Source: Piezodorus guildinii (lineage: Eukaryota; Arthropoda; Insecta; Hemiptera; Pentatomidae). Taken from it: a DNA stretch of 64,000 nt. The translations under genes were made by a program, and so were the position numbers. Below, piece after piece: positions 10,829 to 22,654 of this stretch; positions within the stretch are counted from its first letter, which is position 1, and every line of letters starts with the position of its first letter. The DNA is taken from positions 113,923,436-113,987,435 of the forward strand of contig CM041292.1 of NCBI GenBank assembly GCA_023052935.1. Reading direction: 5' to 3'. The notes below the pieces were generated by a model. It made no database searches, was not told the DNA's origin, and worked only from the letters and a program-made list of their open reading frames with translations.

Positions 10829-11663
10829 ATATACACTCACTCAAAAAACGTTCCATACACCCAAACATGGTAAATGCAAATAAAGAAATTGGAGAAATTT
10901 GTAACTTTTGACCTTCCATCTGGTCCAAAAATATTAAATTTGTCAGAGAATATGACCCTTTCCCAGAAATTATTGAGTTAATTTACAAACTCCATGGCAA
11001 ATAGCAGCCGCTTCTTACGGTTAATCTTACTGATGAAGGGCTTACTTCTTTTGACTCGACCACTGTATCCTTTCTTTCTTAAAATATTACTGTTTCTCCC
11101 TCTTAGGTAGCGGTAGTGTTTAATGTAATGGTTCGCCTGTGGTGATTCTCCAGTTTTTATAGTCTTCCAGCACGTGGTCTATCCTACCGAGATTTTAATC
11201 CTACATGTCTTTTTAGTACATGCTGTACAGTAGCATGTGGATTATTCAATAGATTTGCAATTTTTCTTATATATGAGCCCTGCATTTGGTCACGAACCAT
11301 AAGCTCTCTCAAATCACGAGAAACGCTCAAATTGAAAATAAATCAGTTTCACAAGCACAAGTAAAGCTAATACTTAACTAAAGTTGGGTATAGAGATAAG
11401 ATTTATACAGATACACTAGAAAGACGATCATAGAACAACAAATAGGATTATTGTTGAAAGTGTATGGAAACTTGTTTGACCCATCATCATTAACATTCTG
11501 CCTGGTTTGATATTAATTTTGAAATGAAAATAAATAAATCTATTTTTATTATCTAATATTAGTATTAATAATTTGTACATTAGGAAATTGTTAAGGTGAA
11601 AATGAATAGCTATGCGAAACAAAAGCACGCTGTATGGAAACTTTTTTGATTGAGGGTATATAC
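10829..11663 (-). mobile_element. Tc1-like transposon, internally deleted, with IR/DR ends
   Basis: The left end (about 10,829-10,860) reads TATACACTCACTCAAAAAAC then GTTCCATAC. The right end (about 11,631-11,663) is its inverted counterpart: GTATGGAAACTTTTTTGATT then GAGGGTATATA. A second inner copy, GTATGGAAACTTGTTTGACC, lies at about 11,460, giving the two-direct-repeat arrangement (IR/DR) known for some Tc1 elements. TA dinucleotides flank both ends. The transposase inside is truncated after its first catalytic Asp region. Confidence 0.72.
10915..11335 (-). pseudogene. Tc1-family transposase remnant
   Basis: The minus strand gives an N-terminal helix-turn-helix (SRDLRELMVRDQMQGSYIRK then IANLLNNPHATVQHVLKR), then after frame breaks SGRVKRSKPFISKINRKKR, and FWERVIFSDKFNIFGPDGR. 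The last block is the region around the first Asp of the DDE catalytic triad (usually WSDES/KFNLFGSDG). The second Asp and final Asp/Glu are missing because the left inverted repeat follows at once. At least two frameshifts and stops are present. It cannot transpose itself. Confidence 0.8.
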
Positions 11664-12085
11664 GTATTGATAAATAACTGCTAGAAATGTCAGTTATGAC
11701 CCGTGGTTAGGAATGCCGATATTTACACTGGGTGTCCTGAATTTAATAGCAAAACCTCAGAAGTTCTTAAATGACATAAACTCAATGTTTCCTTGTCAGT
11801 TACTCTCCATTCTACACTTGTATCTGTACTGTAATTCTGTGCTTGTCTCTGTTATTATTACAATGTGTTTATTTGTTTACATTCTTGTTTTTTTCTCTCA
11901 GTCTTTATTCAATTACTGAGATATTTTGTAGTGGATAGCATTAGCTACCACGAACATATTATAATGTACAATACTTTGCACAGTTTAAGGTTTCTTCAAC
12001 AGATATGGTTAGGAGTGTGCGAGAGTAAGCATGCCGATTTCCAAATAAAAGAGTGCCAAATAGACCACATCATTTAATCAATCCT
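11664..12085. other. Intergenic DNA, nothing recognised
   Basis: No supportable gene. The overlapping short plus-strand frames at 11,713-12,077 are hydrophobic by composition and show no family motif. Confidence 0.5.
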
Positions 12086-12233
12086 AATAAAATGACAAGG
12101 TTAATTTTTTTGAATCAACTAAATTAAAAGTATTTCAAGAATAAGAAAATTGAAATATTGGCATTTAAGCCCTGTCAAACTATTTTAATCAGAATGAAAC
12201 CTACATGACATTAAAGCCCATTAAATTTTACAT
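12086..12233 (+). repeat. Dispersed CA-bearing repeat, left piece (split by RTE LINE)
   Basis: Diverged copy of the repeat found tandemly at 59,890-62,334: shared blocks GGCATTTAAGCCCTGTCA, ACCTACATGA and ATTAAAGCCCATTAAATTTT. It stops inside the shared sequence at 12,233 and resumes at 15,413, after the RTE element. Confidence 0.8.
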
Positions 12234-12334
12234 CCGTCTTAAAACGTGCGAAATCGGCGATTTTGAATTTCCAACCAATAAATAATAGAATATGTACATG
12301 GTTAAAGAAAACGTCATAATATTACCTTCATAAA

Positions 12335-12732
12335 TGTGCATGTACCAACTGAGGAAGAGGAAGAAGAGGAAAGGGACAAATTTTATGAAGAAATAGACAA
12401 AATGATAAGAAATATACCTTCATTCGACATAAAAGTAGTATTAGGTGATTTCAATGTGCAGATACGAAAAGAGTATATTCATTTCGAACATTAGAAGGCA
12501 CAACATGCATCGAGAAACTAATAAAAATGGTGAAGGACTGATTAGCTTTACGACATCCAATGATAGTGGTCATCAGTTCTATTTTTCCTCACAAAAAGAA
12601 ACACACCAAGTGGTTGTTACCACTAAAATACATCACGTATTGGTCTCGTCCAGGCACTTCAACTCAATACACGATGTGAGATCATACAAAGGACCAACTG
12701 TCAATTCAGACCACTATTTAGTTGTGGCATAG
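12335..12732 (+). pseudogene. RTE endonuclease (APE-like) fragment
   Basis: The plus strand reads VPTEEEEEEERDKFYEEIDK then VVLGDFNVQ, the RTE endonuclease block with the GDFN catalytic motif. It is followed by a 95-codon open stretch (12,445-12,732) with NGEGLISFTTSNDSGHQF, IHHVLVSSRHFNSIHDVRSY and NSDHYLVVA; the SDHYLV end is the catalytic His of the APE fold, while the usual Asp-His pair (IDHVL) is changed to IHHVL. The N-terminal portion is missing at the truncation point. Confidence 0.82.
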
Positions 12733-13106
12733 ATGAACCAAGAAGTACGATTCTCATGTCATAGACCGGAGTATCAGATCCAAATGGGACAGAACGAGGC
12801 CCAAAGAGGAAGAAATTAGAAACTCATTTCAGTCAAATATTGAACAAGGTGTGAGGAACATCCTTGCAATCGAAGGAGGAAGAGATGTGGAAGAAAATGG
12901 AACTTCCTGAAACAAGTCATGTCAGACTCGGCGGACCTGCACTGTAGTTGCAAATGATATGTGGTTTTATAAGGAATGCGAAGAAGTAGTGGACGAATTG
13001 GATGCAAAGAGATCAGTTCTCTTGAGCCGCGAAACTAGAAATAGTAGAAAGGAGTACCACAAAGCAAGAATAAAAGCAAAAGGAGTTCTGAAGAAATAGA
13101 AGAGGT

Positions 13107-13828
13107 GGGCTGTGACTACAGAGGTATCTGTGTGCTGAGCGCGGTCAGCAGAGTGATTGGTAGACTGCTCCGAGACAAATTGGAAGACGAATTCCTTACC
13201 CCTTAGGAACAGGCTGGGTTCACAGCGGGGCGCTCCTGCAATGAAAAACATCTTTGTCCTTCGGCAGCTCATTGAGAAGTCACGGGAGATGAATCAGGAA
13301 CTCCACATAGCTTTCGTTGATCTGGAGCAGGCCTGCGACAGCGTCCCCAGAAATAGAATGTGGGCAGCACTGAGAGAAGCGGGTACCAATGATGCCTTAG
13401 TAGATGCGGTAAGACACCTATATCAAGACGACATTTACCGGGTGAGGCTTGGAAACCGAGTATCAGAGCTTTTCACAGGTACTAAGGGTCTGAAACAGGG
13501 CTGTAGCATGGCCCAACCCATTTTCAAGATTTATCTCCATATGTCGGTCAAGGAATGGTTTCGTCAGTGTGGTGATGTGGGTCCTTTCATAGACGATGAA
13601 CAGCTAGTGTCGCTTTTTTTCGCCGACGATCAAGTTGTATTCGCTCGGAGAAAGGTCTACCTTGAGATGATAATGTGCTCATTAGAGGACTGCTATGCGT
13701 CTATGGGTCTTAAAATTAACTTCAGTAAGACGAAATACATGGTCATCAGCGCTATGGATGACAGTGATCTACGAATTGATAATGAGACATGCACAAAGGT
13801 GGTATTTAAATATCTGGGAACGTACTAG
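13107..13828 (+). pseudogene. Nested second RTE-like LINE RT fragment
   Basis: This segment interrupts the linker of the outer RTE (KEYHKARIKAKGVLKK before it; RRSNETRKFFEEVKTAT after it). It begins CDYRGICVLSAVSRVIGRLL and carries EQAGFTAGRSCNE, then a long open stretch (13,157-13,828) with VLRQLIEKSREMNQELHIAF, LEQACDSVPRNRMW, TKGLKQGCSMAQPIF, SLFFADDQVVFAR (FADD active site) and FKYLGTY. It is a different LINE from the outer one, judged by divergence in these blocks. No tail or clear target-site duplication is visible, so ends are approximate. Confidence 0.78.
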
Positions 13829-15238
13829 AGAAAGTGAAGGCTATACAGGATCCAAGAAGAAGTAATGAGACTAGGAAGTTCTTTGAAGAAGTTAAGACCG
13901 CTACTGCAGGTTTCAGCAACAATCAGGAAAGTTGAAGGTGAATTACTGGTCGTAGGCCAGGTTATACAAGACAGATGCAGAGACCACGTCAAGAAACTCC
14001 TTAACGCCACCACTGATGAACAAACGATTGGTAACCTTCCATAAGGGGGAAATGAAACTGAATTGATTCCACCTGATAATGTTGACATCCAATTAATTTT
14101 GGATAAATTAAAAAACAATAAGGTGGCTGGATCAGATAGGATACCTGCAGAATTTCTAAAGACAGAATGACCACAACCAATCGAAAAAATGATCAGACTG
14201 GTAAAACTAATATGGACTTCAGAGACAATGCCACAAGAATGGAGTGAGTCCATGATCGTACCAATTTTTAAAACGAATAGTCACCTAATTCCATATGTGG
14301 AATGACAACTAGGAGAATAACAGGAAGGATTTAAGGCCAATCGTTCTACTGTTGACCAGATATTCTCGCTTCGACAGATGATGGAGAAAATGAATGAATT
14401 TAAAAACCGCATGTGGCTACTATTTATAGACTATAAAGTTGCATATACTATAAGAGTTGTACCATTCTATGTAAGAAATAGGCATCCAGCTAAGCTAATT
14501 CGCCCTACAAAGTGCACAATGAAGGAAACGGTGGACAGGGTCAAAGTCGGCGGAACAATCGGAGACTCATTCTCAGTGAGCTCAGGACTGAGCCAAGGAG
14601 ATCCTCTCCCACCAAGAGGTAGGATAGTATACTGTCTAACATAGTCCTATATGCGGTTATAAAAAGAACAGGGCTGATGTCATAAGGAACGATCTTTAAC
14701 AAGATTACACAAGCTATGGTATACGCAGACGATATTGTCATAGCAGGAAAGACTCAAAAATGCCTAAAAGAGGTATTTACACTGCTTGAGATAGAAAAAA
14801 GAAGAATAGGTCTTCAGAATAATGAAGACAAAACCAAAATCCTAATTTTTAGGAAAAAAGCCATTTCACCCATAGTGCCACTACATAATTGGGAACTACA
14901 GATTCAAATGTGTCAACAGCTTTAAATACTTAGGATCGATGATCAATGCTGCCTTGGATGAGGAAGAAGAAATAAAGCACAGAATAATGACAGCAAATCG
15001 ATCTTATTTAAGCCTATCTAACCTTTTCAAAAGTAGACTGCTCAGACCAACAACCAAGAACAGACTGTATAGAACGCTCGACCGACCCATGTTAACATAT
15101 GCATCCGAAATTTGGACTTTGAGCAAAGGATCAGCTGACTGCATTGACAGGATTGAAAGGAAGATTTTTTGGCGTATTTATGGGTCTGTAGAGGAGAATG
15201 GCGTGTTTCGACTTCCAAAAATACAGAGAGAGCTGTAA
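13829..15238 (+). pseudogene. Outer RTE LINE: linker and reverse transcriptase
   Basis: After the nested fragment the outer element resumes with RRSNETRKFFEEVKTAT and LDKLKNNKVAGSDRIPAEF (RT start). RT blocks follow in changing frames: LRQMMEKMNEFKNRMWLLFI, SSGLSQGDPL, MVYADDIVIAGKTQK (YADD active site, about 14,716) and SMINAALDEEEEIKHRIMTA, then TLDRPMLTYASEIWTLSKGS and RIERKIFWRIYG at the thumb. Breaks occur near 14,040, 14,290, 14,640 and 14,930. Together this is a recognisable but dead RTE ORF. Confidence 0.85.
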
Positions 15239-15412
15239 ACACTTTATAATGACCTGGGTGTGTGATGGAAGAACAGTGAGAAAACTGTACTATGGAAACT
15301 CCGATAGAAGAAGGCCTCGTGGAAGACCGACGGGAAGGCGTGCTACCGTCAGAGTGGACTAGTTAAGAGCAGTTGAGCTGGTCTGTCGCGCCGTTAATTA
15401 ATGAATGAATGA

Positions 15413-15760
15413 AAATTTTACATACATGTAGTGAGTTTAATCAAAATCGTTAACCCGTTTTTGAGAAAATCTTAAAAAGATGCAAAATGCAAAGTGTGAA
15501 ATGGCACTTTTGGTATACTGTTTTTTATGAATAAGTTGCTGTGACATTTCGAACCTATAGTTGTCTTAAATATGAAATTTCCGTTTTATACGGCTTTTCG
15601 TTATAGCGATAAAGCTACCACACACAAACACACACCTTATTTCGGCACTTGGTCATTTGGACTCAGGTGACCCTGAAATGTGTATTTCCGTTGAAAAATC
15701 GATTTTGAATATTTTTACGATCGTGTATACGATACTTTCTTGCATAGGTAAATGAAAATA
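15413..15760 (+). repeat. Dispersed CA-bearing repeat, right piece
   Basis: Continues the copy broken at 12,233: GAGTTTAATCAAAATCGT, a short CACACACAAACACACAC stretch, then TTGGTCATTTGGACTCAGGT and ACGATCGTGTATACGATACT. The order of blocks matches the tandem units at 59,890-62,334. Confidence 0.8.
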
Positions 15761-17640
15761 ATACATCATTAGATAATTTTAATATTAATGAAATAAATAT
15801 TAATAAACCGAGCACAAGTACAAAAGCCATTTACCTACCCTCTCGGTTCTCACCCTAGGGGGTTCTCAAGGTCCCAGCAAGTGCCGCAGCCGACAAGGCC
15901 TGGTGAGAAAACAGAGCAAAACATTTCCATAAATGTTTATGATACCGCCTTTAGAAATATCCCTGGCCACTTCCTAAAATTTTAAAACCACCCTTAGCCA
16001 CTCTCATATCAGCTGCGCATTAATACATAATCACGAATCTTTTCGAATTTTTTATAAAATCGCAAAACGAATGGAATAGTTTGAAAGTGTCATTACTATT
16101 ACTTACACAATATAGTAACAAGGTCTTAAAAATCTTCGACAGAATCTCATTAACTAGTTCATTAAGATAAAATTTTAGAATGCAATTTACATTAATATCA
16201 ATGCTAAACATGGTTCCTTTTCATGTCATTACTATGGAAGATGGATTAGGTGCCTTGTTGACATATAATTATTTAAACTACTCATGAGCCTCATTGTTCG
16301 AGTTGAAGTCAGCACCCAGTAGACCTGCCACCTAACCCGATCCATCAAGATGTAGCCGCGTGGCCAGATAGCATCAGCGGCGACCTTTTTTATGTATCAA
16401 ATAGGCCGTGAAATGTGCGACTGAGCGGATTACTGCCAAATGAAAACAGCACATTTACAAAACAAAAGGGTGGTAACACTGACTCAGCAGCGCTCAACCC
16501 CCTCCGCCCCTCACCCTGTCCTGGCAATCTAAAAAGAGTTACATGGCAACATTGACTGATCCCAATCTCCTCTCTCCTCAGCCCTTAATTTTCTCCCTAG
16601 ATTTATTATTACCTATAAAATAACTTTGTTTTTTAGGGCATTCGTCGTTACGCAACTTAAACCTCGGTATGGATTTTTCAGCTAGTCTTATGACGAGTTT
16701 ATTAAAAACTACGACATTTAAACTGGTGGTTTTAAATATGCCAAGATATTTCAGTAAAAGCAAACTTGAATTTATTCTAACTTTCCGTACCAGAATTCTT
16801 TGTTTACAAAATCTTCACAACACATTCTATTTTAGAAGTGGTATCCGTGGATAGGAATGAAGTTACAATGGGAATATGATCATTTGAATGGTAGTAATTA
16901 AGCTTTTTTCAATCAAGAGTGGTCATAATAAAAAGTGAAAATGCCTTAATATTTATATGACTGCATGAATCATATAAACTGGGACACATCTGATTAAGCG
17001 GACCATCATTAAGAACGCTGAGATCGTGTTGATCTGGAGCTTTGTGGGCTTGGTGCCCTTCGTGTATTGCCGTTTCAGAAACCCCAACATGTGTTTCTAG
17101 CATTAATATTACCAAAAAATTATTTTTGGAAACGTTATATACGGCAGATGAAATTAGTAAATTCACATAGTTCTAATGTTTCGTAGGAGGTACAAAGAAC
17201 ATATAGTTATCCTAGACGGGCAACAGATAAACACGCTATAGCCTGAAGGGTGATAGACCAATTAAGTTCCTCGTAGCAGATTGTCTTTTAATCGAATGGC
17301 TACTCGGTCCCAACATATTTTTTCGAATTATTTGAATCGAATAATACAAGATACCCAAATAGAGCGTGTGTGTGTGTGTATTAGATACATGTTTAATATA
17401 GAATAAGAAAACGAAAATATATAATTAAAAATGCTACAGAATGATTTATTATCATTTTTGAATGATTATATTATGGAATTACAATTGATATAGCTGTGTA
17501 GGCAGTCAATTTATAGTATACGTATAGCAATAAATTCATCAATGAGCTTAGGACAGGCAAACCAGCAATACACTCAATTTATAGTCGTTATTTGGGTCCT
17601 ACATGTCTTGAAACATAGACCTACATTTTTTGAGGGAGGG
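15761..17640. other. Intergenic DNA, nothing recognised
   Basis: About 1.9 kb with no supportable gene. Moderately GC-rich patches occur at about 15,835-15,905 and 16,300-16,540. A short (GT)n run lies near 17,367. Short open frames in both strands show no family motif. Confidence 0.5.
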
Positions 17641-18420
17641 GAGGGGGAGTTTTTTTTTTTCTACAATAAAGGTTCGTTAAAGAAAATAATAAACCAAACG
17701 CTATTATTCTAGACTTCTTACAGTGAATTTTTCTTATCTATTCATTCTTTTTACTAATTTAAATGAAAATTCCTGATTCCAGAAAACTTTTCACTTTTCC
17801 TCTATCTTTAAAAATAACCTAGTTCTGGAACATCTCTAAAAAGTTGTGATTTGACCATACATTTTTTTTTTTTTTTTAAATGTTCTCGTAGTTCTGATCT
17901 CTAAAAAATGTATATTTATTCTCTATCTTCAATAGTTATAGTTGAGTTATTGAGGAATTACGGCTCTTATAATAAGTTGTGACTTGAGCATATAAGATAA
18001 TTTTTTTTTCTCTCTGTCCATTTCGGTGTCTTGATCCAAAAAAAATTTTTTTTTTCCGTCCATAACAGATTTAGAGGCGTATTGCGACTACTATATCTAT
18101 CCATGTAAATATTATGTTTATAATTATAAGTAATATTTTTTTTAATAATTAATTGCGGTTTACTGATTCTAAAACTCTATATATCGTTTTCTCTATTTAA
18201 TAAAAAATAACTGTGTTATGTCTGTATAAATAGGTAAAAAGAATTTTTTTTGTTCAATGCGGTAATAGAACAATAGAACAAAAATGATGCTTGGATCAAA
18301 TTGTCTACATTATTTCTTTATCTTTAAACATAATTGATGCACAGACGGATTTTTGTATACATTTTTTAGATTCTATGTTCATTGGAAAAGTAAGACCTCA
18401 AATTTTGAGGGAGAGGGGGT
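17641..18420. repeat. Diverged T-rich tandem repeats, block 1
   Basis: Loosely repeating segments about 100-130 bp long, each with a T homopolymer, a CTGATTCTAAAACT- or TCTGATCTCTAAAAAATG-like motif, a TCTATCTTTAAAAATAA-like motif and a GTGACTTGAGCATATAAGAT-like motif. Similar segments recur at 20,481-20,757 and 23,540-23,740. Divergence is high, so copy number is uncertain. Confidence 0.55.
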
Positions 18421-19446
18421 AGTTTTTTCTCTTTCTTGCCAATCATTAAAATATAAATTCGCCAAAAGTAGCAAAATTATTAAATAAAGCATAGGTTTTA
18501 ACCTTTGATTATAGAATCTATAATATGATTTAATGGATGAAAATTGGAGAGGTCAATTTCTCTGGCGTGAAAAAAGGAATGTTTTTTTCTAATCCCACCA
18601 AATGTTTTGTATTTTTTGTTTTGAATTCTGTGGCTGTCGTGAAAATAGATAACTCGAGTTATATCAAAAATGAATTAACTTCACATTACGCTCCCTCAGA
18701 CCTTCTACGTCGTGTTAAATTAGTTAAAGAAATTTCTTGGTGAAAGAAATTTTAGGTGGAAAGAAAGCTGTTTTTAATAACTCTATTTTGGTATTACGTA
18801 AAAACTTTAAGTCGCTCACCTGTAAAATGAAAGATTTTGACTTAACCACTTCTTCACGACCGCCACAGAATTAATGCTGGCTTTATCTGAATTAGTTATC
18901 AAAGAATGTTTTTTCTTTTTGCTGCTATATACTAATTCTATTACAGATAGGTTAATGGGATTAATTGGCTTGAATTGAAATGCACGGGGATGATTTGGTA
19001 CTGCTACCGGTAATCTTATTAGAATTATCATTTTGCATCTGAATTGTTAATTGAGTCTAATTTTTCAAAAGTTTAGCACTGACTTTTGGTTCGTCTTCAA
19101 ATATTGTTTTAGATTGAAATTCATTCAATACCATAAATAAATTATAAATAGGAGATGCAAGTAAATGATATTCTTGAAAATTAGTTGTAGTGAAATTCTA
19201 AGGAAGAAGAGTTAATTTGTTTGATTAATTTGGTTATGTTTTAAATAAATCTCCTGTTCAATATCAGAACGTAGAAACAGCTAGAAAGATGATAAATGTA
19301 ATATCAAATAGATAATCATTTTTCTCAATAGTTCGTCATTTTAATTTGCTTCCAAACATTCAGTAATTTGTCAGATTACACAATAAAAAGGCTTAAAAGA
19401 TCAATTATATTATATGTCTTGATCAATTGATAACTAACTACTAAAT
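18421..19446. other. Intergenic DNA, nothing recognised
   Basis: About 1 kb of AT-rich DNA. Two short open frames (18,537-18,743 plus; 18,816-19,031 minus) both contain NSVAVVK, on opposite strands, which points to a short inverted repeat and not to genes. Confidence 0.5.
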
Positions 19447-19735
19447 GTGGGAGCGGCGTGGTCTAGTGGATAGAGCGTAAGTCTACAACAGTTCTTTGTG
19501 TCCTGGGTTCGAATCCCGGCTGTGGTAAAATACTATTTATTCTGTTAATTGAGTCGTGAGGTGACCCAAGAATTGGAGACCCTCCTGAGGCACGCCTAAA
19601 AAGGGGGTACCCGAAAATTGAGAATAAACTGGCGACTGAGCGTGATCTCGGCCGAAAGAAACTTTACGAATCTCTCTGAGTACTAATACCAAGACGCTTC
19701 ATAAGTTGTAGTGGTACAGTTTTTTTTTAGTTTTT
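19447..19735 (+). mobile_element. tRNA-derived SINE
   Basis: The head has RNA polymerase III promoter boxes: A box TGGTCTAGTGG (from 19,459) and B box GGTTCGAATCC (19,506-19,516). The acceptor arms do not pair, so it is not a working tRNA. A body of about 200 bp follows (GACCCAAGAATTGGAGACCC, GGCACGCC, ACTGGCGACTGAGCGTGATC) and ends near a T-rich stretch at about 19,720-19,735. SINEs of this kind depend on LINE machinery for spread. Confidence 0.75.
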
Positions 19736-20480
19736 TTTTAATTGAATATACCTCTATAAAATAGACTGGCTAATTTCTCTTATTATGTCCGCGAAGAAAA
19801 GTAGCATTGTAACTGTGCTGATATACCGCCCTAAAACCACCCACTCTACCAACATGCCCTGGATATGCTAAAATTGCCTACGTACCTCGGAGAAGCTTTA
19901 TTCCACTACTTCTTGAAGCGAAGGCTGGAGCATAGGAAGAAACAACACACAGGTAGCTGATATATCCTCTAGTTTTTGTACATCCTCCTAAAACTCAACC
20001 CTCCTTCCCTGCTGTTCCTAAATAGAAATATTATTAAATCTGCTCTTCACATCAGGCCTTTTCCATTGTGCTATTGTCAGGCTGGTGAAAGAGTTGAATG
20101 TCACAGCGGGAGGTGCTCTTAGAAGTGATGTCAACAGGATACAATAGTATTAAGCCCTCCTAGCATCCCCTTGACGGCTAGTAGAAAAACAAATCTCCTT
20201 CAGTACGTCCCATGCTTCCATTTAGTCTATTAAATAATTAAATACATACTGTGGAAGGGGGAATCCTTTTTGTTCTGTCATCTCATATATATTCTAGCAA
20301 AATCTAAGGTCGTTCAGTTCCTTAGCTCAGCAATAAATGAATTGAACATTTTTTTCAAAATTTAACCTTGATCCTTCTAACCAGGTATCGTTTTTTATTT
20401 CTTTATTTTATCTACGTCCTTTGACATTGCAACACAAATTAGGAAATTCCCCAACATTATTTATGGCATATATGTATAAT
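19736..20480. other. Intergenic DNA, nothing recognised
   Basis: About 750 bp with no open frame of interest and no motif recognised. Confidence 0.5.
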
Positions 20481-20757
20481 AACCGAGTTTTGGGTGAATC
20501 ACATCTCAATTATAATTTATGACTTGATCATATAAGATTAATTTTTTTCTTTCTTTTTACCCCTTTGTCTATTATGGTTAACTGATTCTAAAACTCTTTA
20601 CATATTTTTATCTATCATCAAACATAACTGAGTTGGGGGCGTATATATAGGTAATTTTTTTTTTTTTCTATTATATAATTAATGTCGGTGTACTAATTCT
20701 AAAACTATACAAAAAATTTTCTATATCTTCGAAACTGGGTTATAGGCGTATATATAG
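20481..20757. repeat. Diverged T-rich tandem repeats, block 2
   Basis: Two to three segments with the same motif order as block 1: GACTTGATCATATAAGATTA, a T run, CTGATTCTAAAACTCTTTAC, a GAGTTGGGGGCGTATATATA motif, then ACTAATTCTAAAACTATACA and a second GGCGTATATATAGGCAA motif. Confidence 0.65.
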
Positions 20758-20759
20758 GC

Positions 20760-20763
<4 letters not shown>

Positions 20764-20827
<64 letters not shown>
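20764..20827. repeat. (TA)n microsatellite
   Basis: About 64 bp of pure TA dinucleotides at the left edge of the large inverted repeat. Confidence 0.97.
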
Positions 20828-20829
<2 letters not shown>

Positions 20830-20834
20830 GAAAT

Positions 20835-21500
20835 CGTCCAGACCTTGTCGTTGACATTTTTTATTTTTGTGATTTTTTGACGGGTTATTCTCTATCCTTT
20901 TGTGGATATAAAAACATTAAGAAAAAAAAAATCAAAAAAACCTGCCCAATAGATTTAGTGATGCAACCGTTTTAAGTCAGATTCGAGGTCGAAAACACGT
21001 TTTGGGAAAATCATTCTAATTTTCTATTTTTTTATATATCAAATCAAAACAAAAGCTAGCAATAAGACAAGGAAATCAATTGTATTTTTCGAACCCACAA
21101 CTTATTCTTTAAATTATGAAGAAAGTTGTTAAAAAAATAATGGAAAATGAATAAAAACGAGACTTTTAACGAGATAAAAGTAAAAGTAGGAAGGAACTCT
21201 TTTCACTTTCAATTATTTCTTCATTTATAGCTTATACATAGTCCCACTTGCTTTTAAAATCACGATCTTGGGAACAAGGTCCTTTTTTTGTAGATGAATT
21301 AAAAAAAATTGCAATAATTCGTGTTTTGCGATGTTAACAGGAAATATCTCAAATGGGACTTAGTGAAAAAATATGAAACTAATACAGGTTACCCACCTGT
21401 AGATGAGTGATATAAGTTTGGTCATTGAGACTAGGCTGATTCCGGAGTTATAAAATTCTCATAACTGTTAAAATAACGGTTTCTTTAAAAAATATACATA
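20835..21500 (+). repeat. Large inverted repeat, left arm
   Basis: Pairs with 22,950-23,530 on the opposite strand. Matching blocks in order: TTGACATTTTTTATTTTTGT with GATTTTTTGACGGGTTATTC, CTATCCTTTTGTGG, AGTGATGCAACCGTTTTAAG, ACTTTTAACGAGATAAAAGT and TTATAAAATTCTCATAACTG. Divergence between arms is moderate by eye. No coding content was seen. Confidence 0.8.
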
Positions 21501-21689
21501 CAATACATTATCTAAGTAGCCAAGAAAATAGTTGAAAAAAATCACGAAAAATACATCGTCTGAAACTTTTAGCGCTCTGTAACAAGGAAATTAGAAATGA
21601 TTCTATTTTTTTCCCTATAGCCTTATCTTTGCACTACTTATTTTAAAAATCTTGATCCTGTAAGCTTTGTCAATTTTTTAATATAAATT

Positions 21690-22640
21690 TTCAAAGAATA
21701 GACCAAGGAATCGTGGATCTTATTAGAGAAATTTACTCAAATAATAGGTGCCAGATGAAATAGGCCCGTTATTGTCCAAGGAATTTCAAAATATACCTTG
21801 AAGAATGCCTAAAAGGATGGATGCAGAAATGTGGGAAAATGGGCGTCGAGTTAGGAGAAAAACACCTATGCCATTTATTGTTTGCTGATGATCTGGTACT
21901 AATTGCACAAGATGAAGAGGATATAAGTTACCTATTTAGAAAAATAATAGATCATTATGAGCAAGGAGGACTCAAAATAAATTATGAAAAAACCAATTAT
22001 ATGTGCACGGAGAAGGAGGAAAGTACCGACCCAACATTGTGCAATCTATGTAAAGTGGAACAGTTCTGTTATTTGGGCTCCATAATCGAAAGTAATGGCC
22101 GAGCAGAGGCGGAGATCCAAAGAAGGATCACATGCGGAAAAAAAAGCAGTAGGAATGCTCAACTCATTACTCTGGAGCAGCAATATAACGATAAAAACGA
22201 AGAAGCTCATATACAAAGCTTTGGTAGAGAGCATAATGTTGTATGGTTCGGAGACATGGCCCCTCAGCATAGCTCAGGGAAAAAATTTCTTTCTGTTGAA
22301 GTGGATTTTTGGAGGAGAGCGGCAAGGATATCGAGAATCGAAAGGGTGAAAGAAGCACTTGAAATAAAGCACAACATTCTTGAGGTGATGGAAGAAAGGA
22401 GGTACGAATGGGAGACAATCGCTTACCTAAAATAATTATGGATTGGGAGGCAGATGGTAGAAGAAGGAGAGGAAGACACCTAGTTAGATGGAAGGATAGA
22501 GTGGTGGAGAGTATGGCTGGTAGGAGGCTGTTGGAGGAGGACGCGATGGACCGGCAGATATGAAAAGACCTGCTGGGGCAGGAGTTTGGTTGAGGAAACC
22601 TTCAAATTGAAGAAATTCCTGACGAAAAAAAACAAAAAAT
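21690..22640 (+). pseudogene. RTE-type LINE 3' fragment (RT palm/thumb and tail)
   Basis: A 204-codon open stretch (21,821-22,435) begins in the RT: HLLFADDLVLIAQDEEDISY (FADD active site), GGLKINYEKTNYM and FCYLGSIIESNGRAEAEIQR. The true reading then shifts to a second frame (22,095-22,349) with VGMLNSLLWSSNITIKTKKL and LVESIMLYGSETWPLS, and back with VDFWRRAARISRIERV and LEVMEERRYEW; later RWKDRVVESMAGRRLLEEDA in another frame. It lacks the endonuclease and RT N-terminus. It lies between the two arms of an inverted repeat. Confidence 0.85.
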
Positions 22641-22654
22641 TCAAAGATGGATTA

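Larger units (their letters stand above)
12234..15412 (+). mobile_element. RTE-type LINE, 5'-truncated, with 11-bp target-site duplication
   Basis: The element starts within the endonuclease domain and ends in a short TTAATTAATGAATGAATG tail, as many RTE elements do. AAATTTTACAT flanks it at 12,223-12,233 and 15,413-15,423. It sits inside an older dispersed repeat whose two halves match the consensus on each side. A second LINE fragment is nested at about 13,107-13,828. Order inside: endonuclease, linker, nested LINE, rest of linker, reverse transcriptase. Multiple stops and frameshifts make it inactive. Confidence 0.85.

Noticed and set aside
16020..16211. Short minus-strand gene
   Set aside because: Only 63 codons, no motif, AT-driven composition, no supporting context.
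19449..19527. A tRNA gene
   Set aside because: A and B boxes are present, but the acceptor stem does not pair and a SINE-like body follows; called a SINE.
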